Positions 1 to 8,115 of a stretch of DNA of 23,223 nucleotides are shown piece by piece; the first letter of the stretch is position 1; every line of letters starts with the position of its first letter. A model generated the notes under the pieces. The model saw only the letters and a program-made list of their open reading frames with translations, had not been told where the DNA came from and did no database searches. This DNA is from an uncultured Clostridia bacterium (GTDB lineage Bacteria > Bacillota > Clostridia > Christensenellales > Aristaeellaceae): assembly GCA_947565865.1 (NCBI GenBank), contig CANOHT010000040.1, forward strand, positions 1 through 23,223, written 5' to 3'. The position numbers and the translations under genes were made by a program.

Positions 1-76
1 GCCGCCCCCAATCCTCTTTGGTACTTTCTCCGAGGAGAAAGTACAACCAAACATGTTCCGCCGCCCTGCCAAGGGC
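1..76. repeat. Dispersed hairpin repeat, copy 1
   Basis: This segment is closely repeated at 294-369. It carries two hairpins. The larger pairs 21-31 with 34-44 (GTACTTTCTCC / GGAGAAAGTAC). The smaller is GCCCT-GCCA-AGGGC at 63-76. The repeat starts at the window edge, so its left limit is unknown. It looks like an intergenic repeat element with paired arms. Which strand, if either, is the active one is not known. Confidence 0.75.
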
Positions 77-532
77 AAGCCCATCCACACCCCCAACGGT
101 ACCAGTCCCATGTGCAACCGGGTTTCCAAGCCATGCCAGACGAAATAGTTGTTGCTGAAGCACACTTGCCGTCTCCAATGGAGGTGGAACACCGCCCCTG
201 CGAGGCGGTGTTAGCTGGTGACTGCCTATGTCTACACATCATATGCTATGCCACGGGGGGCCTGGGGGCGGCTGCCCACGCAGGTTCAATTCAGCCGCCC
301 CCAGACCTCTTTGCTACTTTCTCCGTGGAGAAAGTAGGGCTAAACAAGCTCCGCCGCCCTGCCAAGGGCGCAACTACTATTATACCAAAAGCAAAACAAT
401 ATGGATGTATCATGATTAGTCTATTGAAATAAAACAGACAACAGCCCCGCCCCCAAGGCCTCAGCTGCACCTATGAAAAAACAGACAGCATCCGCCCCGC
501 CCCGGCCGCGGCCATCACCGCCATAACAAACA
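77..532. other. Intergenic stretch without a recognisable gene
   Basis: I see no convincing gene here; the short open frames lack ribosome binding sites and protein-like composition. A strong hairpin with a 9-bp stem and 7-nt loop lies at 188-212 (AACACCGCC ... GGCGGTGTT). An 11-bp inverted repeat pairs 263-273 with 293-303 and encloses the junction into repeat copy 2. The stretch lies beyond the malQ terminator, so it is outside the maltose operon. Confidence 0.6.
294..369. repeat. Dispersed hairpin repeat, copy 2
   Basis: This is the second copy of the repeat at 1-76. The main hairpin pairs 314-324 with 327-337 and the small GCCCT/AGGGC hairpin is kept. The outermost pair of the main stem is C-G here but G-C in copy 1, a compensatory change that preserves pairing. 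That suggests selection for the folded form, although two copies are few. Confidence 0.75.
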
Positions 533-558
533 GCGGCAGCCCCTGACGGGGCTGCCGC
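533..558 (-). terminator. Probable rho-independent terminator of the mal operon
   Basis: An 11-bp perfect GC-rich stem (533-543 with 548-558, four-base loop) lies 28 bases downstream of the malQ stop. Read on the minus strand it is followed by TGTTTGTTAT, a modest U-rich tract. This is the natural end of the leftward maltose transcript. Confidence 0.7.
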
Positions 559-585
559 GATCGTCCTGCGAGGGGGCCAGCAACC

Positions 586-2058
586 TTACAGCCGCCTGCA
601 CCTTTGGTTCAGCTCCCGCAGGCGCTGAACCAGCGCGTCCGAGAGCGCGGCGGGCTCCATGCGCCACAGCCAATTGCCGCCGATGGCGCCGGGGAGGTTC
701 ATCCGGGCCGTGCCGTCCAGGCCGAGAATATCCTGCATGGGGATCACGCAGTCCCGGCAGACGGAGGCCATGGCGGCTTCCACGAAGGCGGCGGGGCCGT
801 CGGACAGCGCCTCGAACTTCAGCAGCTTTTGCGCTTCCTTCACGGTGGCCTCGTCGCTGGACTGCAGCCAGCCCAGCACGGTGTCGTTATCGTGGGTGCC
901 GGTGTAGCAGACGCAGTTTTCCGTCCAATTTTGAAGGGCGTGGGGGTTGCCGTCACCGCCGCCGATGCCGAAGGACAGCACCTTCATGCCGGGGTAGCCC
1001 ACGAAGCGCAGCAGATCCGCCACACGCTCGTTCAGCACACCCAGATCCTCCGCGACGACGTTCAGGCCGGGGAGCTCCCGTCCCAGGGCGATGAACAGCT
1101 TCTTCCCGGGCCCGGCGATCCAGCGGCCATCCCGGGCGGTGGGGGCGCCGTAGGGGATGGCATAATAATTCGCGAAGCCAATGAAATGGTCTACGCGAAT
1201 GATGTCGTACATCTCCGCCATGCCGCGCATGCGCTCCACCCACCAGTCGTAGCCGCGGGTCTGCAGGAAGCTCCAGCGGTAGAGGGGGTTGCCCCAGCGC
1301 TGGCCGTCCTCGGAAAAGAGGTCCGGCGGAACGCCCGCCACCTGCTTGGGCACACGGTTCTCGTCCAGCTGGAAGACCTCGGGGCGCGTCCAGGTGTCGG
1401 CGGAATCCTCGGCCACATAGATGGGCATGTCACCGAAAAGCTGGATGCCGCGGTCGTTGCAGTAGCGCTTGAGGGCGAACCACTGCCTGCGGAACAGATA
1501 CTGGCAGAAGACGTGGTAGCGGACTTCGCCGTCCAGCTCACGGCGATAGCGGGCCAGGGCCTCGGGTTCGCGGAGGCGGATGGCGGCGTCAGGCCACTTC
1601 GTCCACATGGCGTTGCCGAAATGCTGCTTGACGGCGGTGAACAGGGCGAAGTCCTCCACCCAGGGATTCTGCGCGATGAAGCGGCGCAGCTCGTCCTGGA
1701 GGACGTATTCCGACTGACGGAAGCAGCGGCGCAGCAGCTTCTCCCTGGACTGCTGGGCGGGAGCGTACTGAACGGCGCTGAGGGTGTCGGGCACAAATTC
1801 CTCCGCGTCATCGTAGTCCAGCAGGCCCTCGTCCCGCAGGGTGCGGGTGGAGATCACCAGGGGATTGCCTGCGAAAACGCTGGAGGACTGATAGGGCGAC
1901 TCGCCATAGCCGGTGGGGCCCATGGGAAGCACCTGCCACAGCTTCATGCCGCAGGCGTGGAGGAAATCAGCGAAGGCGTAGGCCTCCCGGCCCAGACTGC
2001 CCACACCGCCGGGGCCGGGGAGGGAGGTGACGTGCAGCAGAATACCGCTTCGGCGCAT
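586..2058 (-). CDS. malQ: 4-alpha-glucanotransferase (amylomaltase, GH77)
   Basis: A disproportionating enzyme that transfers alpha-1,4-glucan segments between maltodextrins and releases glucose in the cytoplasm. The 490-residue length is normal for bacterial amylomaltase. GH77 motifs are visible: the nucleophile Asp at about 290 in RVDHFIGF, the acid/base Glu at about 337 in VVAEDLG, and Asp at about 390 in GTHDNDT. The N-terminus (MRRSGILLHVTSLPGPGGVG) is typical of the family. I chose the ATG at 2058 because AAAGGA lies upstream; a longer open frame reaches 2127 but overlaps the amylase stop and adds residues unlike the family. It is the last gene of the leftward maltose operon, 65 bases after the amylase, and processes the oligosaccharides brought in by MalEFG. 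Identification is secure. Confidence 0.95.
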   Translation of the reverse strand: MRRSGILLHVTSLPGPGGVGSLGREAYAFADFLHACGMKLWQVLPMGPTGYGESPYQSSSVFAGNPLVISTRTLRDEGLLDYDDAEEFVPDTLSAVQYAPAQQSREKLLRRCFRQSEYVLQDELRRFIAQNPWVEDFALFTAVKQHFGNAMWTKWPDAAIRLREPEALARYRRELDGEVRYHVFCQYLFRRQWFALKRYCNDRGIQLFGDMPIYVAEDSADTWTRPEVFQLDENRVPKQVAGVPPDLFSEDGQRWGNPLYRWSFLQTRGYDWWVERMRGMAEMYDIIRVDHFIGFANYYAIPYGAPTARDGRWIAGPGKKLFIALGRELPGLNVVAEDLGVLNERVADLLRFVGYPGMKVLSFGIGGGDGNPHALQNWTENCVCYTGTHDNDTVLGWLQSSDEATVKEAQKLLKFEALSDGPAAFVEAAMASVCRDCVIPMQDILGLDGTARMNLPGAIGGNWLWRMEPAALSDALVQRLRELNQRCRRL

Positions 2059-2123
2059 TGGTATCGCGTCCTTTCGTTGGTTCCGTCCCGTCGAAAGCAG
2101 CGGGCGGATCGGGTGGGGCGGGG

Positions 2124-3620
2124 TCATTCCGCCCGGAGCAGCGCGCAGGAGACGGGGGGAAGGGCGAGGGCGGAGCCGTCGAAGACGGGCTGGCCGCAGC
2201 CGTTCACATAGACGGCGTTTAGCGCGTCCAGGGCAACGGAGCGGGTGTCCGTCTGGCTCAGGTTCATCAGGATGACGACCGCGCCCTCGCCGTCCGCCAC
2301 ACGGTAGCAGGCCAGGTCAGGCTCGCCCAGGTCGATGGCGGTCATGACGCCGCGAAGCAGCTCCGGGGCCTGACGGCGCAGGGCGATCACCTGCCGATAC
2401 CAGCTGAGCAGGCTGTCGGGGTCGGCAGCCTGGACGTCCGCGCCCTCCTTCAGGCGCTGCTTCTGGTCGGCGGCCGCGGGGGGACTGCACAGGGCCGCGC
2501 CTTCCGCGGTGCTCCACAGCATGGGCAGGCGCTTGTTCTCGTCCAGGCCGGAGCCGGTCATGCCCAGCTCCTCGCCGTAGTACACCGTGGGGCGGCCGGG
2601 CATCAGCAGATACAGCATGGCGGCGGCCTTCTCGAAGGGGGCCTTCAGGCGGAGCATCCCGGCGGCGCGGTTGAGGTCGTGGTTGGTGAGGAAGGGCGCG
2701 TCCACCGAGGCGGGGGAGGCCTCGCGGAGCTGGGCGTTCCAGTCCGCCATCAGCCGCGCCGCCGCCGCGCCCTTGCCGCCCAGCGCTGCCTGGACGAAGA
2801 CGCCGGTGCTGTCCGCCGCGGGGAAGTTGAACAGGCTGTCCACTCCGCTGCCGTACAGGGTGAGGATGGCGGAGGCGTCCGTCCAGGCTTCGCCCACGAG
2901 ATAGCAGTCGGGGTCGGCGGCCTTGGCGGCGTCGGTGAGGAAGCGGAGGAAGTCGCGGCTGGCTAGGGGCGCGCCGGTATAGTAGCTGGTCACGGCGTCC
3001 AGGCGGAAGCCGCAGACCCCCCGGGCTTGCCAGAAGGCGATGACGCGGGCGATTTCCGCACGAACGTCGGGGCTGTCCAGGTTGAGGTCGGGCATGTGGG
3101 GGCCGAACTGGCCCTCGTAGTACCAGTCGGTGCCGGGAACGGGATGCATTCCCTGGCCCTGGGTGAAATTGTACCAGCCGACATACGGGCTGTCAACCTG
3201 GTTTTGCAGGGCCTCGCAGGCCTGACGGAACCAGGGGTGGCCTTCGCCGGTGTGGTTGACCACTAGATCGAGCATCACGCCGATGCCCCGCTCCCGGCAG
3301 GCGGCCACAAGGCGGTCGAAGTCCTCCAGCGTACCGAAGTCGGGATCGACGGCCTCGTAGTTGAGCACGTCGTATTTGTGGTAGCTGACGGAGGGGTGGA
3401 TGGGGGAGAGCCAGAGACGATCCACCCCCAGGGCCGCGATGTAGTCCAGCTGGTCAATGATCCCCTGCAGATCGCCTATGCCGTCGCCGTCGCTGTCCTG
3501 GAAGGAGCCGACGAAGACCTGGTAGGTTACGTTGGCGGGGGCCAGGGCTTCCTCGGCCACGGAGCAGGCGCAGGTGGTTGTCAGCAGGATGAGGCTGATG
3601 AGGAAAAGCAGTTTGCGCAT
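2124..3620 (-). CDS. Secreted alpha-amylase family protein (GH13)
   Basis: A 498-residue starch- or maltodextrin-hydrolysing enzyme. The four GH13 regions are visible: DLVVNHTGEGH, the nucleophile Asp at about 208 in GFRLDAVTSY, the acid/base Glu at about 244 in LVGEAW, and Asp at about 315 in FLTNHDLNR. The N-terminus (MRKLLFLISLILLTTTCACS) is a signal peptide; the Cys residues suggest a lipoprotein, but the lipobox is not canonical, so ordinary secretion is also possible. I chose the ATG at 3620 because AGGAG lies at proper spacing. The frame stays open upstream through 464 bases of hairpin repeats, but that extension is repeat-derived and unlikely to be translated. It would supply maltodextrins outside the cell for MalE. 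The exact GH13 subfamily is not resolved. Confidence 0.92.
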   Translation of the reverse strand: MRKLLFLISLILLTTTCACSVAEEALAPANVTYQVFVGSFQDSDGDGIGDLQGIIDQLDYIAALGVDRLWLSPIHPSVSYHKYDVLNYEAVDPDFGTLEDFDRLVAACRERGIGVMLDLVVNHTGEGHPWFRQACEALQNQVDSPYVGWYNFTQGQGMHPVPGTDWYYEGQFGPHMPDLNLDSPDVRAEIARVIAFWQARGVCGFRLDAVTSYYTGAPLASRDFLRFLTDAAKAADPDCYLVGEAWTDASAILTLYGSGVDSLFNFPAADSTGVFVQAALGGKGAAAARLMADWNAQLREASPASVDAPFLTNHDLNRAAGMLRLKAPFEKAAAMLYLLMPGRPTVYYGEELGMTGSGLDENKRLPMLWSTAEGAALCSPPAAADQKQRLKEGADVQAADPDSLLSWYRQVIALRRQAPELLRGVMTAIDLGEPDLACYRVADGEGAVVILMNLSQTDTRSVALDALNAVYVNGCGQPVFDGSALALPPVSCALLRAE

Positions 3621-3654
3621 AGGCTGTATCTCCTGTTTTGTGTGGTTAAAGGCA

Positions 3655-4084
3655 GGCGCGCGCAACCTGCAGGGAAGCTTTCTGCTGCGGCGCGAAACGG
3701 GAGGTGCAGGAGGGGCAGGTGCCCCTCCTGCCAGGGCCCGGGGCAGCGCCCCGAAGCCATTCACGCGCACATAACTTGCAGGGAAACTTTCTGCTGCGGC
3801 GCGAAATGGGAGGTGCAGGAGGGGCAGGCGCCCCTCCTGCCGGGGTCCAGGGGCAGAGCCCCGCATACCTTCACGCGCATGCAATATGGAAGGAACAACT
3901 CCGCCGCATCGCGAAACGGGAGGTGCAGGAGGGGCAAGCGCCCCTCCTGCCGGGGCCCGGGGCAGCGCCCCGAAGCCATTCACGCGCACATAACTTGCAG
4001 GGAAACTTTCTGCTGCGGCGCGAAATGGGAGGTGCAGGAGGGGCAAGCGCCCCTCCTGCCGGGGTCCAGGGGCAGAGCCCCTGG
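3655..4084. repeat. Four tandem 109-110 bp hairpin repeats in the malG-amylase spacer
   Basis: Four near-identical units have their GAGGTGCAGG anchors at 3701, 3810, 3920 and 4029. Each holds a strong stem (GCAGGAGGGGC with GCCCCTCCTGC, four-base loop) followed by a GGGGC/GCCCC hairpin. The last, 4066-4084, is a perfect 8-bp stem with a 3-nt loop that touches the malG stop codon. Units 1-2 and 3-4 form a duplicated pair. No U-run follows on the transcribed strand, so these are probably not classical terminators. They fill the whole spacer between malG and the amylase and would be transcribed in the operon, where they could protect the upstream mRNA or lower downstream expression. Confidence 0.88.
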
Positions 4085-4933
4085 TCAGCCCTTCACGGAA
4101 CCGCCAGTAATGCCTTCAACGTAGAATTTCTGCATGATGATGAAGAGAATGGAGATCGGGATGGAAACAATAACGCCGCCGGCGCAGAACTGGGCAAAGT
4201 AGTTGTTGCGGTTGACCTTATCCACCATGGAGAACAGGCCCAGGGCCACGGTCTTCTGGGCGGAAACGCCGGAGTTGAGCATGAGCGAGGCGAGAACGAA
4301 GTCCATCCAGGGGGCCAGGAAGGCGTTGATGACCGTGTAGACCACAATGGGCTTGGACAGGGGGATGATGATCTTCCAGAACACGGTAAATTCGTTGGCG
4401 CCCTCCAGGTAGGCGGACTCGCGCAGAGACTTGCTGATGGTGTCAAAGAAGCCCTTGGCGATGAGGTAGCCCAGGCCGGAGCCCGCCGAGTAAACGATGA
4501 CCATGCCGGTCATGGAGTTGGTCAGGCCGATTTCCTTCATGATGAAGTAGACCGCCACCATGGACAGGAAGCCGGGGAAAAGGTTGAGGATGATGGCGAA
4601 GTTCATCAGGGGCTTGCGGGCCTTGAAGCGCATGCAGGACATGGCGTAGGCGACCATGAGCACAAACAGCGTGGAAATGATGCACACGAAGACGGCGATG
4701 GTGAAGGTGTTCATGAACCACTGGGGGAACTGGTTTACGCTGTCGCCGCCAGGGGTGAGGATGGCCTTGTAATGCGCCAGGGTGTAGGCCTTGGGGAAGA
4801 AGGTGGACAGGTTCGGCCCCTTGTCCACGCCGAAGGAGGTAACCACCAGCCACAGGATGGGAATCAGCCAGAAGCCCGCCAGCAGGGCCAGCACAATGTG
4901 GCGAAGGATAACGCGAATCGTCTTGGTTTTCAC
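4085..4933 (-). CDS. malG: Maltodextrin ABC transporter permease MalG
   Basis: A 282-residue inner-membrane permease that forms the transport channel with MalF. The sequence shows about six hydrophobic helices and the EAA loop at roughly residues 173-195 (EGANEFTVFWKIIIPLSKP), the docking site for the ATPase. The N-terminus (VILRHIVLALLAGFWLIPIL) is typical of MalG-type subunits. The start is GTG at 4933 and overlaps the malF stop by four bases (GTGA), indicating translational coupling. The stop is immediately followed by a hairpin of the downstream repeat block. No ATPase gene is present in the window; many Firmicutes sugar importers use a shared MsmX/MalK-type ATPase encoded elsewhere, which is my inference here. 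Confidence 0.93.
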   Translation of the reverse strand: MKTKTIRVILRHIVLALLAGFWLIPILWLVVTSFGVDKGPNLSTFFPKAYTLAHYKAILTPGGDSVNQFPQWFMNTFTIAVFVCIISTLFVLMVAYAMSCMRFKARKPLMNFAIILNLFPGFLSMVAVYFIMKEIGLTNSMTGMVIVYSAGSGLGYLIAKGFFDTISKSLRESAYLEGANEFTVFWKIIIPLSKPIVVYTVINAFLAPWMDFVLASLMLNSGVSAQKTVALGLFSMVDKVNRNNYFAQFCAGGVIVSIPISILFIIMQKFYVEGITGGSVKG

Positions 4934-6396
4934 TGGAAGCTCTCCTCCTTATCGCCCTTGGTCATGTTGGTGAAGGCCACCAGGGTCAGGACGGCGCAGA
5001 CGACGAACACCAGAATGCCGATGACCGAGGCCATCTTGTAGTTGCTCTGATCCTGCGTCAGGCGGTACAGCCAGGTAACCAGCAGGTCAACCTCGTTGGC
5101 GTTGGCGTTGGCCATCAGCTGATCGGAGGTGGTGTACACGTCGCGGCTGAGGAGCCAGATGACGTTGAAGTTGTTGATGTTGGCGACCACCGAGTTCACC
5201 AGCGAGGGGCCGGTGATGAAGAGGATGTAGGGCATGGTGATGTTGCGGAAGGACTGCCAGGCGTTGGCGCCGTCAATCTTGGCGGCCTCCAGCAGCTCGC
5301 CGGGGATGTTCATCAGAATGCCCGTGGCAATCAGCATCTGATAGGGCACACCGACCCAGATGTTGATGAGGATAATCATAGGCCTTGCCCAGGCCGGATG
5401 GGTCAGGAAGGGGATGTAGTTGGCCGTGGGGATGGCGTGGATGGAATACAGCCAGTCGGTGATGCCGGCGCTTTTGCACATGGTGTTGACGATGCCGGCG
5501 TCCGCGAAGAAGTTGCGCACCAGCAGCAGGGAAACGAACTGGGGCACGGCCATGGCGACCATGAAGCAGATGCGCCAGAATTTCTTGCCGCGGGTGTTCT
5601 TGTTGTTAATGAACATGGCCATCAGGATGCCGCCGATGTAGCAGGTGAAGGTAGCCACCACGGCCCAGATCAGCGTCCAGGTGAGGACGCGGGCGAAGGC
5701 GTAGGCGAAGGTGGAATCAGCGGCGGTGGAGACGAGGCTGGAAAAGTTGTTCAGCCCCACCCAGGTGAAAAGCTTGCTGGGCACAAGATGATTTCGGTCA
5801 TAATTGGTGAAGGCGATGAGAATCATCACGATCAGGGGGACGACGGTGAAGAGGAACACGCCCAGCACCGGCAGGGACAGCAGGGTGCGATGGAACTTGA
5901 CGCCCAAGCAGTCCTGAAGATCCTGCGCGAAGGTGTTGACATGTCTGCCAGCCTTGGCGGCGCGCTCCACCTCGCGGGCGGCGCGGAGGTTGCGCATCCA
6001 CAGGATGACGGCCAGCGCCACGACCATGACGCCAAGGGCGCCAAAGAGCAGGATGAGGAAGGAGTTGTCATAATTGTTCCAGACGTTTTTTCGGGTGACG
6101 GGATCAAAGGTGCGGGCAGCTTCCACCGTGCCCAGGGTGTTCAGCTTGGCCATGTAGGGCCAGAAAAAGCTGGGGATGATATAGAGAATAAAGGCTTCCG
6201 CCAGCGTCAGCAGGAGGCCCTTGATATACTGCTTGCGGGCGAAGCAGCTTGCGCCGCAGACGAGCGCGGACAGCTTGACCCAGATGTCGCCTTCAGCGAA
6301 CGAACGGACGGTACCGGCAAAGAAATCTCCGATGGCTGCGAAAAATCGGACGATGCCCGGCTGCCGGGCCGGGACGGCGGCTTTGCTTTTTTCCAT
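4930..6396 (-). CDS. malF: Maltodextrin ABC transporter permease MalF
   Basis: A 488-residue membrane permease, the partner of MalG. The long N-terminal part has extra hydrophobic segments (about residues 40-75 and 110-135) before the permease core, as in MalF-type subunits. A large soluble stretch follows the second of these. The EAA loop is near residues 368-390 (EAAKIDGANAWQSFRNITMP). The start ATG at 6396 has AAGGAG upstream. It sits between malE, 363 bases upstream across a hairpin-rich spacer, and malG, which overlaps its stop. Substrate assignment to maltodextrins rests on the neighbouring malQ and amylase genes more than on the permease sequence itself. Confidence 0.92.
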   Translation of the reverse strand: MEKSKAAVPARQPGIVRFFAAIGDFFAGTVRSFAEGDIWVKLSALVCGASCFARKQYIKGLLLTLAEAFILYIIPSFFWPYMAKLNTLGTVEAARTFDPVTRKNVWNNYDNSFLILLFGALGVMVVALAVILWMRNLRAAREVERAAKAGRHVNTFAQDLQDCLGVKFHRTLLSLPVLGVFLFTVVPLIVMILIAFTNYDRNHLVPSKLFTWVGLNNFSSLVSTAADSTFAYAFARVLTWTLIWAVVATFTCYIGGILMAMFINNKNTRGKKFWRICFMVAMAVPQFVSLLLVRNFFADAGIVNTMCKSAGITDWLYSIHAIPTANYIPFLTHPAWARPMIILINIWVGVPYQMLIATGILMNIPGELLEAAKIDGANAWQSFRNITMPYILFITGPSLVNSVVANINNFNVIWLLSRDVYTTSDQLMANANANEVDLLVTWLYRLTQDQSNYKMASVIGILVFVVCAVLTLVAFTNMTKGDKEESFQ

Positions 6397-6759
6397 AGCT
6401 CCCGCGCTCCTTATGTGAAAAATCGGGGGATTACCACCAGGATATGCCGAGTGTCAGGGAAAGAAAACCGCCCCGCGCCGCGAGGCACAGGGCGGCACAG
6501 CGTGTCGAAAAGCCCGCGATGACACCAAAGGACAAGTGCAGATAAAGCTGCGCCTCTTGGGAGGTGTCGGAGGGCCAGCAGGCCCTCTGACGGTCATCGT
6601 ATCCGGCGGCTTTGCCGACGGGGCGGGTCTGCTATTTGCAAGGCAAATAGCTACCTTACACGTCCTCATGGCCGGGAGAGCGGTAAAGCCGCTCGACCAG
6701 TGAGGACGTGCAAGACCTCGTCCAAGCGGTTATGCCGCTTGGACGAAGTAAAGCGAAGC
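6397..6759. other. Hairpin-rich malE-malF intergenic region
   Basis: These 363 bases hold no gene but several strong stems. In order from the malE stop they are: an 11-bp stem at 6719-6729/6735-6745; a two-tier structure with a 10-bp outer stem 6659-6668/6701-6710 and inner stem 6678-6683/6689-6694; a 9-bp stem at 6631-6639/6643-6651 with a 3-nt loop; and a 7-bp stem at 6570-6576/6581-6587. None is followed by a U-run on the transcribed minus strand. They would shield the 3' end of malE mRNA, similar in position to the REP hairpins between malE and malF in Escherichia coli. The same role here is inference. Confidence 0.75.
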
Positions 6760-7977
6760 TTACTGCAGGCCCACGGCGGTGATGCCGGCGACGCAGTTGT
6801 CCAGCAGCTCCTGCAGGGGGATGTTGTCGGGGTTGCCGTTGACGATGATCTTGCCCAGGGCAGCGGCGCTCTCCCAGTAGGCCTGGCCGACGCGCTGCAC
6901 ATCAGCGAAGCCGGCCTGAGCGGCCAGCGCGGCGATGGCGGGATTGGACTGCACGGCCTCGGAGGCGGCGGCATTGATGTTGGAGGGACCCTGGGAGCGC
7001 AGCTCGAAGCGCAGGGCCTGGGACTGCTCGTTGGTCATGAAGGCGGCGAAGTCCATGGCGTCGCCCACGTTCTCGGAGTAGGCGTTCACGCCCACCATCT
7101 TGAAGCCGGCGAAGGAGGCCATCTGCACCTGCTCGCCGTTGACGGTGAAGGTGGGCAGCTTGGTGGCGGCGTAGTTCTCGCCCCACACCTCGGCGGCCAC
7201 GTTGGCGTTCCAGGTGCCGGACACACCGGCGATGATGGAGCCATCCTTCACACCGGCGACGAAGGGATCGGAGTCAGCTTCCTTGAAGCCGGGGTTGGCG
7301 GTGATGGCCAGCAGGGCCTCGACCACCTGCACACCGGTGATGGGGGTGTCGGTGGCGTTCCAGTTGCAGGCGTTGGTCACGCCGTCCTCGGTCACATGCA
7401 TGTCCAGACCGGCGCCCTTGAACCAGGAGTAGAAGTACCAGGCGTTGGACATGGGGAAGCCCACATACTTGCCGGCTTCAGCCGCCTTGGCGAGCATGGC
7501 GTCCAGGGTCAGCACGTCCTCCTTGGAGAAGTACTCCTTGTTGTAGAACATGAAGTAGCCGTTGTCGGCGGTGGCGGGGTAGGCGTACAGGTTGCCGTCA
7601 ATGCCCGTCACGGCTTCCACGGAGGTGGGCACGTTGTTGGCCGCGACGGCCTCGGGGTCGATCATCACCTGCTGCAGCGCGTCGGCGTTGTACAGGCTGT
7701 TGAACTGGTCGTCCGCGAAGGTGAAGACATCCGCCGCGGCGGTGGGGTCGGCCAGAACGACCTTGGAGCAGTCGCCCTCGCCCTGGACGCCCACCTCGAT
7801 GGTGTAGACCTTTTCGGGATAGGCGGCCTTGAAGTTTTCGATGACCTGATTGATCCACTCCACGTCGGCGTTGTCACCGACCCAGACGCGCAGGGAAACC
7901 TGCTCCGCCATGGCGCAGGATGCGAACATGGTCAGCATCATGGTCAGGGCGAGCACCATTGCCAGGAACTTCTTCAT
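6760..7977 (-). CDS. malE: Maltodextrin-binding protein MalE (ABC transporter solute-binding protein)
   Basis: A 405-residue extracellular solute-binding protein that captures maltodextrins and delivers them to MalFG. The N-terminal signal peptide (MKKFLAMVLALTMMLTMFAS) is followed by CAMAEQ. Cys21 could be lipidated (FASC), or signal peptidase I could cut after AMA. The mature part has the organisation of family 1 solute-binding proteins, with an N-terminal VSLRVWVGDNADVEWINQVI segment and a middle region rich in aromatic residues (NAWYFYSWFKGAG). The ATG at 7977 has a very strong AAGGAGG site. It follows the LacI-type regulator by 138 bases, with no clear promoter between, so it may be co-transcribed with it. 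The hairpins directly after its stop fit a need for more binding protein than permease. Confidence 0.93.
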   Translation of the reverse strand: MKKFLAMVLALTMMLTMFASCAMAEQVSLRVWVGDNADVEWINQVIENFKAAYPEKVYTIEVGVQGEGDCSKVVLADPTAAADVFTFADDQFNSLYNADALQQVMIDPEAVAANNVPTSVEAVTGIDGNLYAYPATADNGYFMFYNKEYFSKEDVLTLDAMLAKAAEAGKYVGFPMSNAWYFYSWFKGAGLDMHVTEDGVTNACNWNATDTPITGVQVVEALLAITANPGFKEADSDPFVAGVKDGSIIAGVSGTWNANVAAEVWGENYAATKLPTFTVNGEQVQMASFAGFKMVGVNAYSENVGDAMDFAAFMTNEQSQALRFELRSQGPSNINAAASEAVQSNPAIAALAAQAGFADVQRVGQAYWESAAALGKIIVNGNPDNIPLQELLDNCVAGITAVGLQ

Positions 7978-8053
7978 GGAAAGATTCCTCCTTGAATATA
8001 TCTCACGCGGGGTGAACCGCGCGGAGTACGGTGTCGCGCGCCGCACATCCGCC

Positions 8054-8098
8054 GGGCAGAAGGTAGCCTGCCCCGAATTCGCGGCGCCTATGAGGCGC
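8054..8098. other. Hairpins in the regulator-malE spacer
   Basis: Two moderate stems lie between the regulator stop and the malE start: 8084-8089 with 8093-8098 (three-base loop) and 8054-8059 with 8068-8073. Neither has a U-run on the minus strand. I found no convincing -35/-10 pair for malE in this 138-base spacer, so partial read-through from the regulator promoter seems likely. Confidence 0.45.
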
Positions 8099-8115
8099 GG
8101 ATGGGCGTAAAAGCG

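Noticed and set aside
112..432. 106-codon plus-strand frame at the left edge
   Set aside because: It runs through the hairpin repeat, has no ribosome binding site and no protein-like composition.
604..2211. Long plus-strand open frame opposite malQ
   Set aside because: It is the shadow of a GC-rich gene with clear GH77 motifs on the other strand. Similar plus-strand frames opposite malF, malE, the regulator and the glycosyltransferases were dismissed for the same reason.
3621..4046. N-terminal extension of the amylase by 142 residues
   Set aside because: The extension is encoded by the hairpin repeats, while a signal peptide and a good AGGAG site mark the start at 3620.
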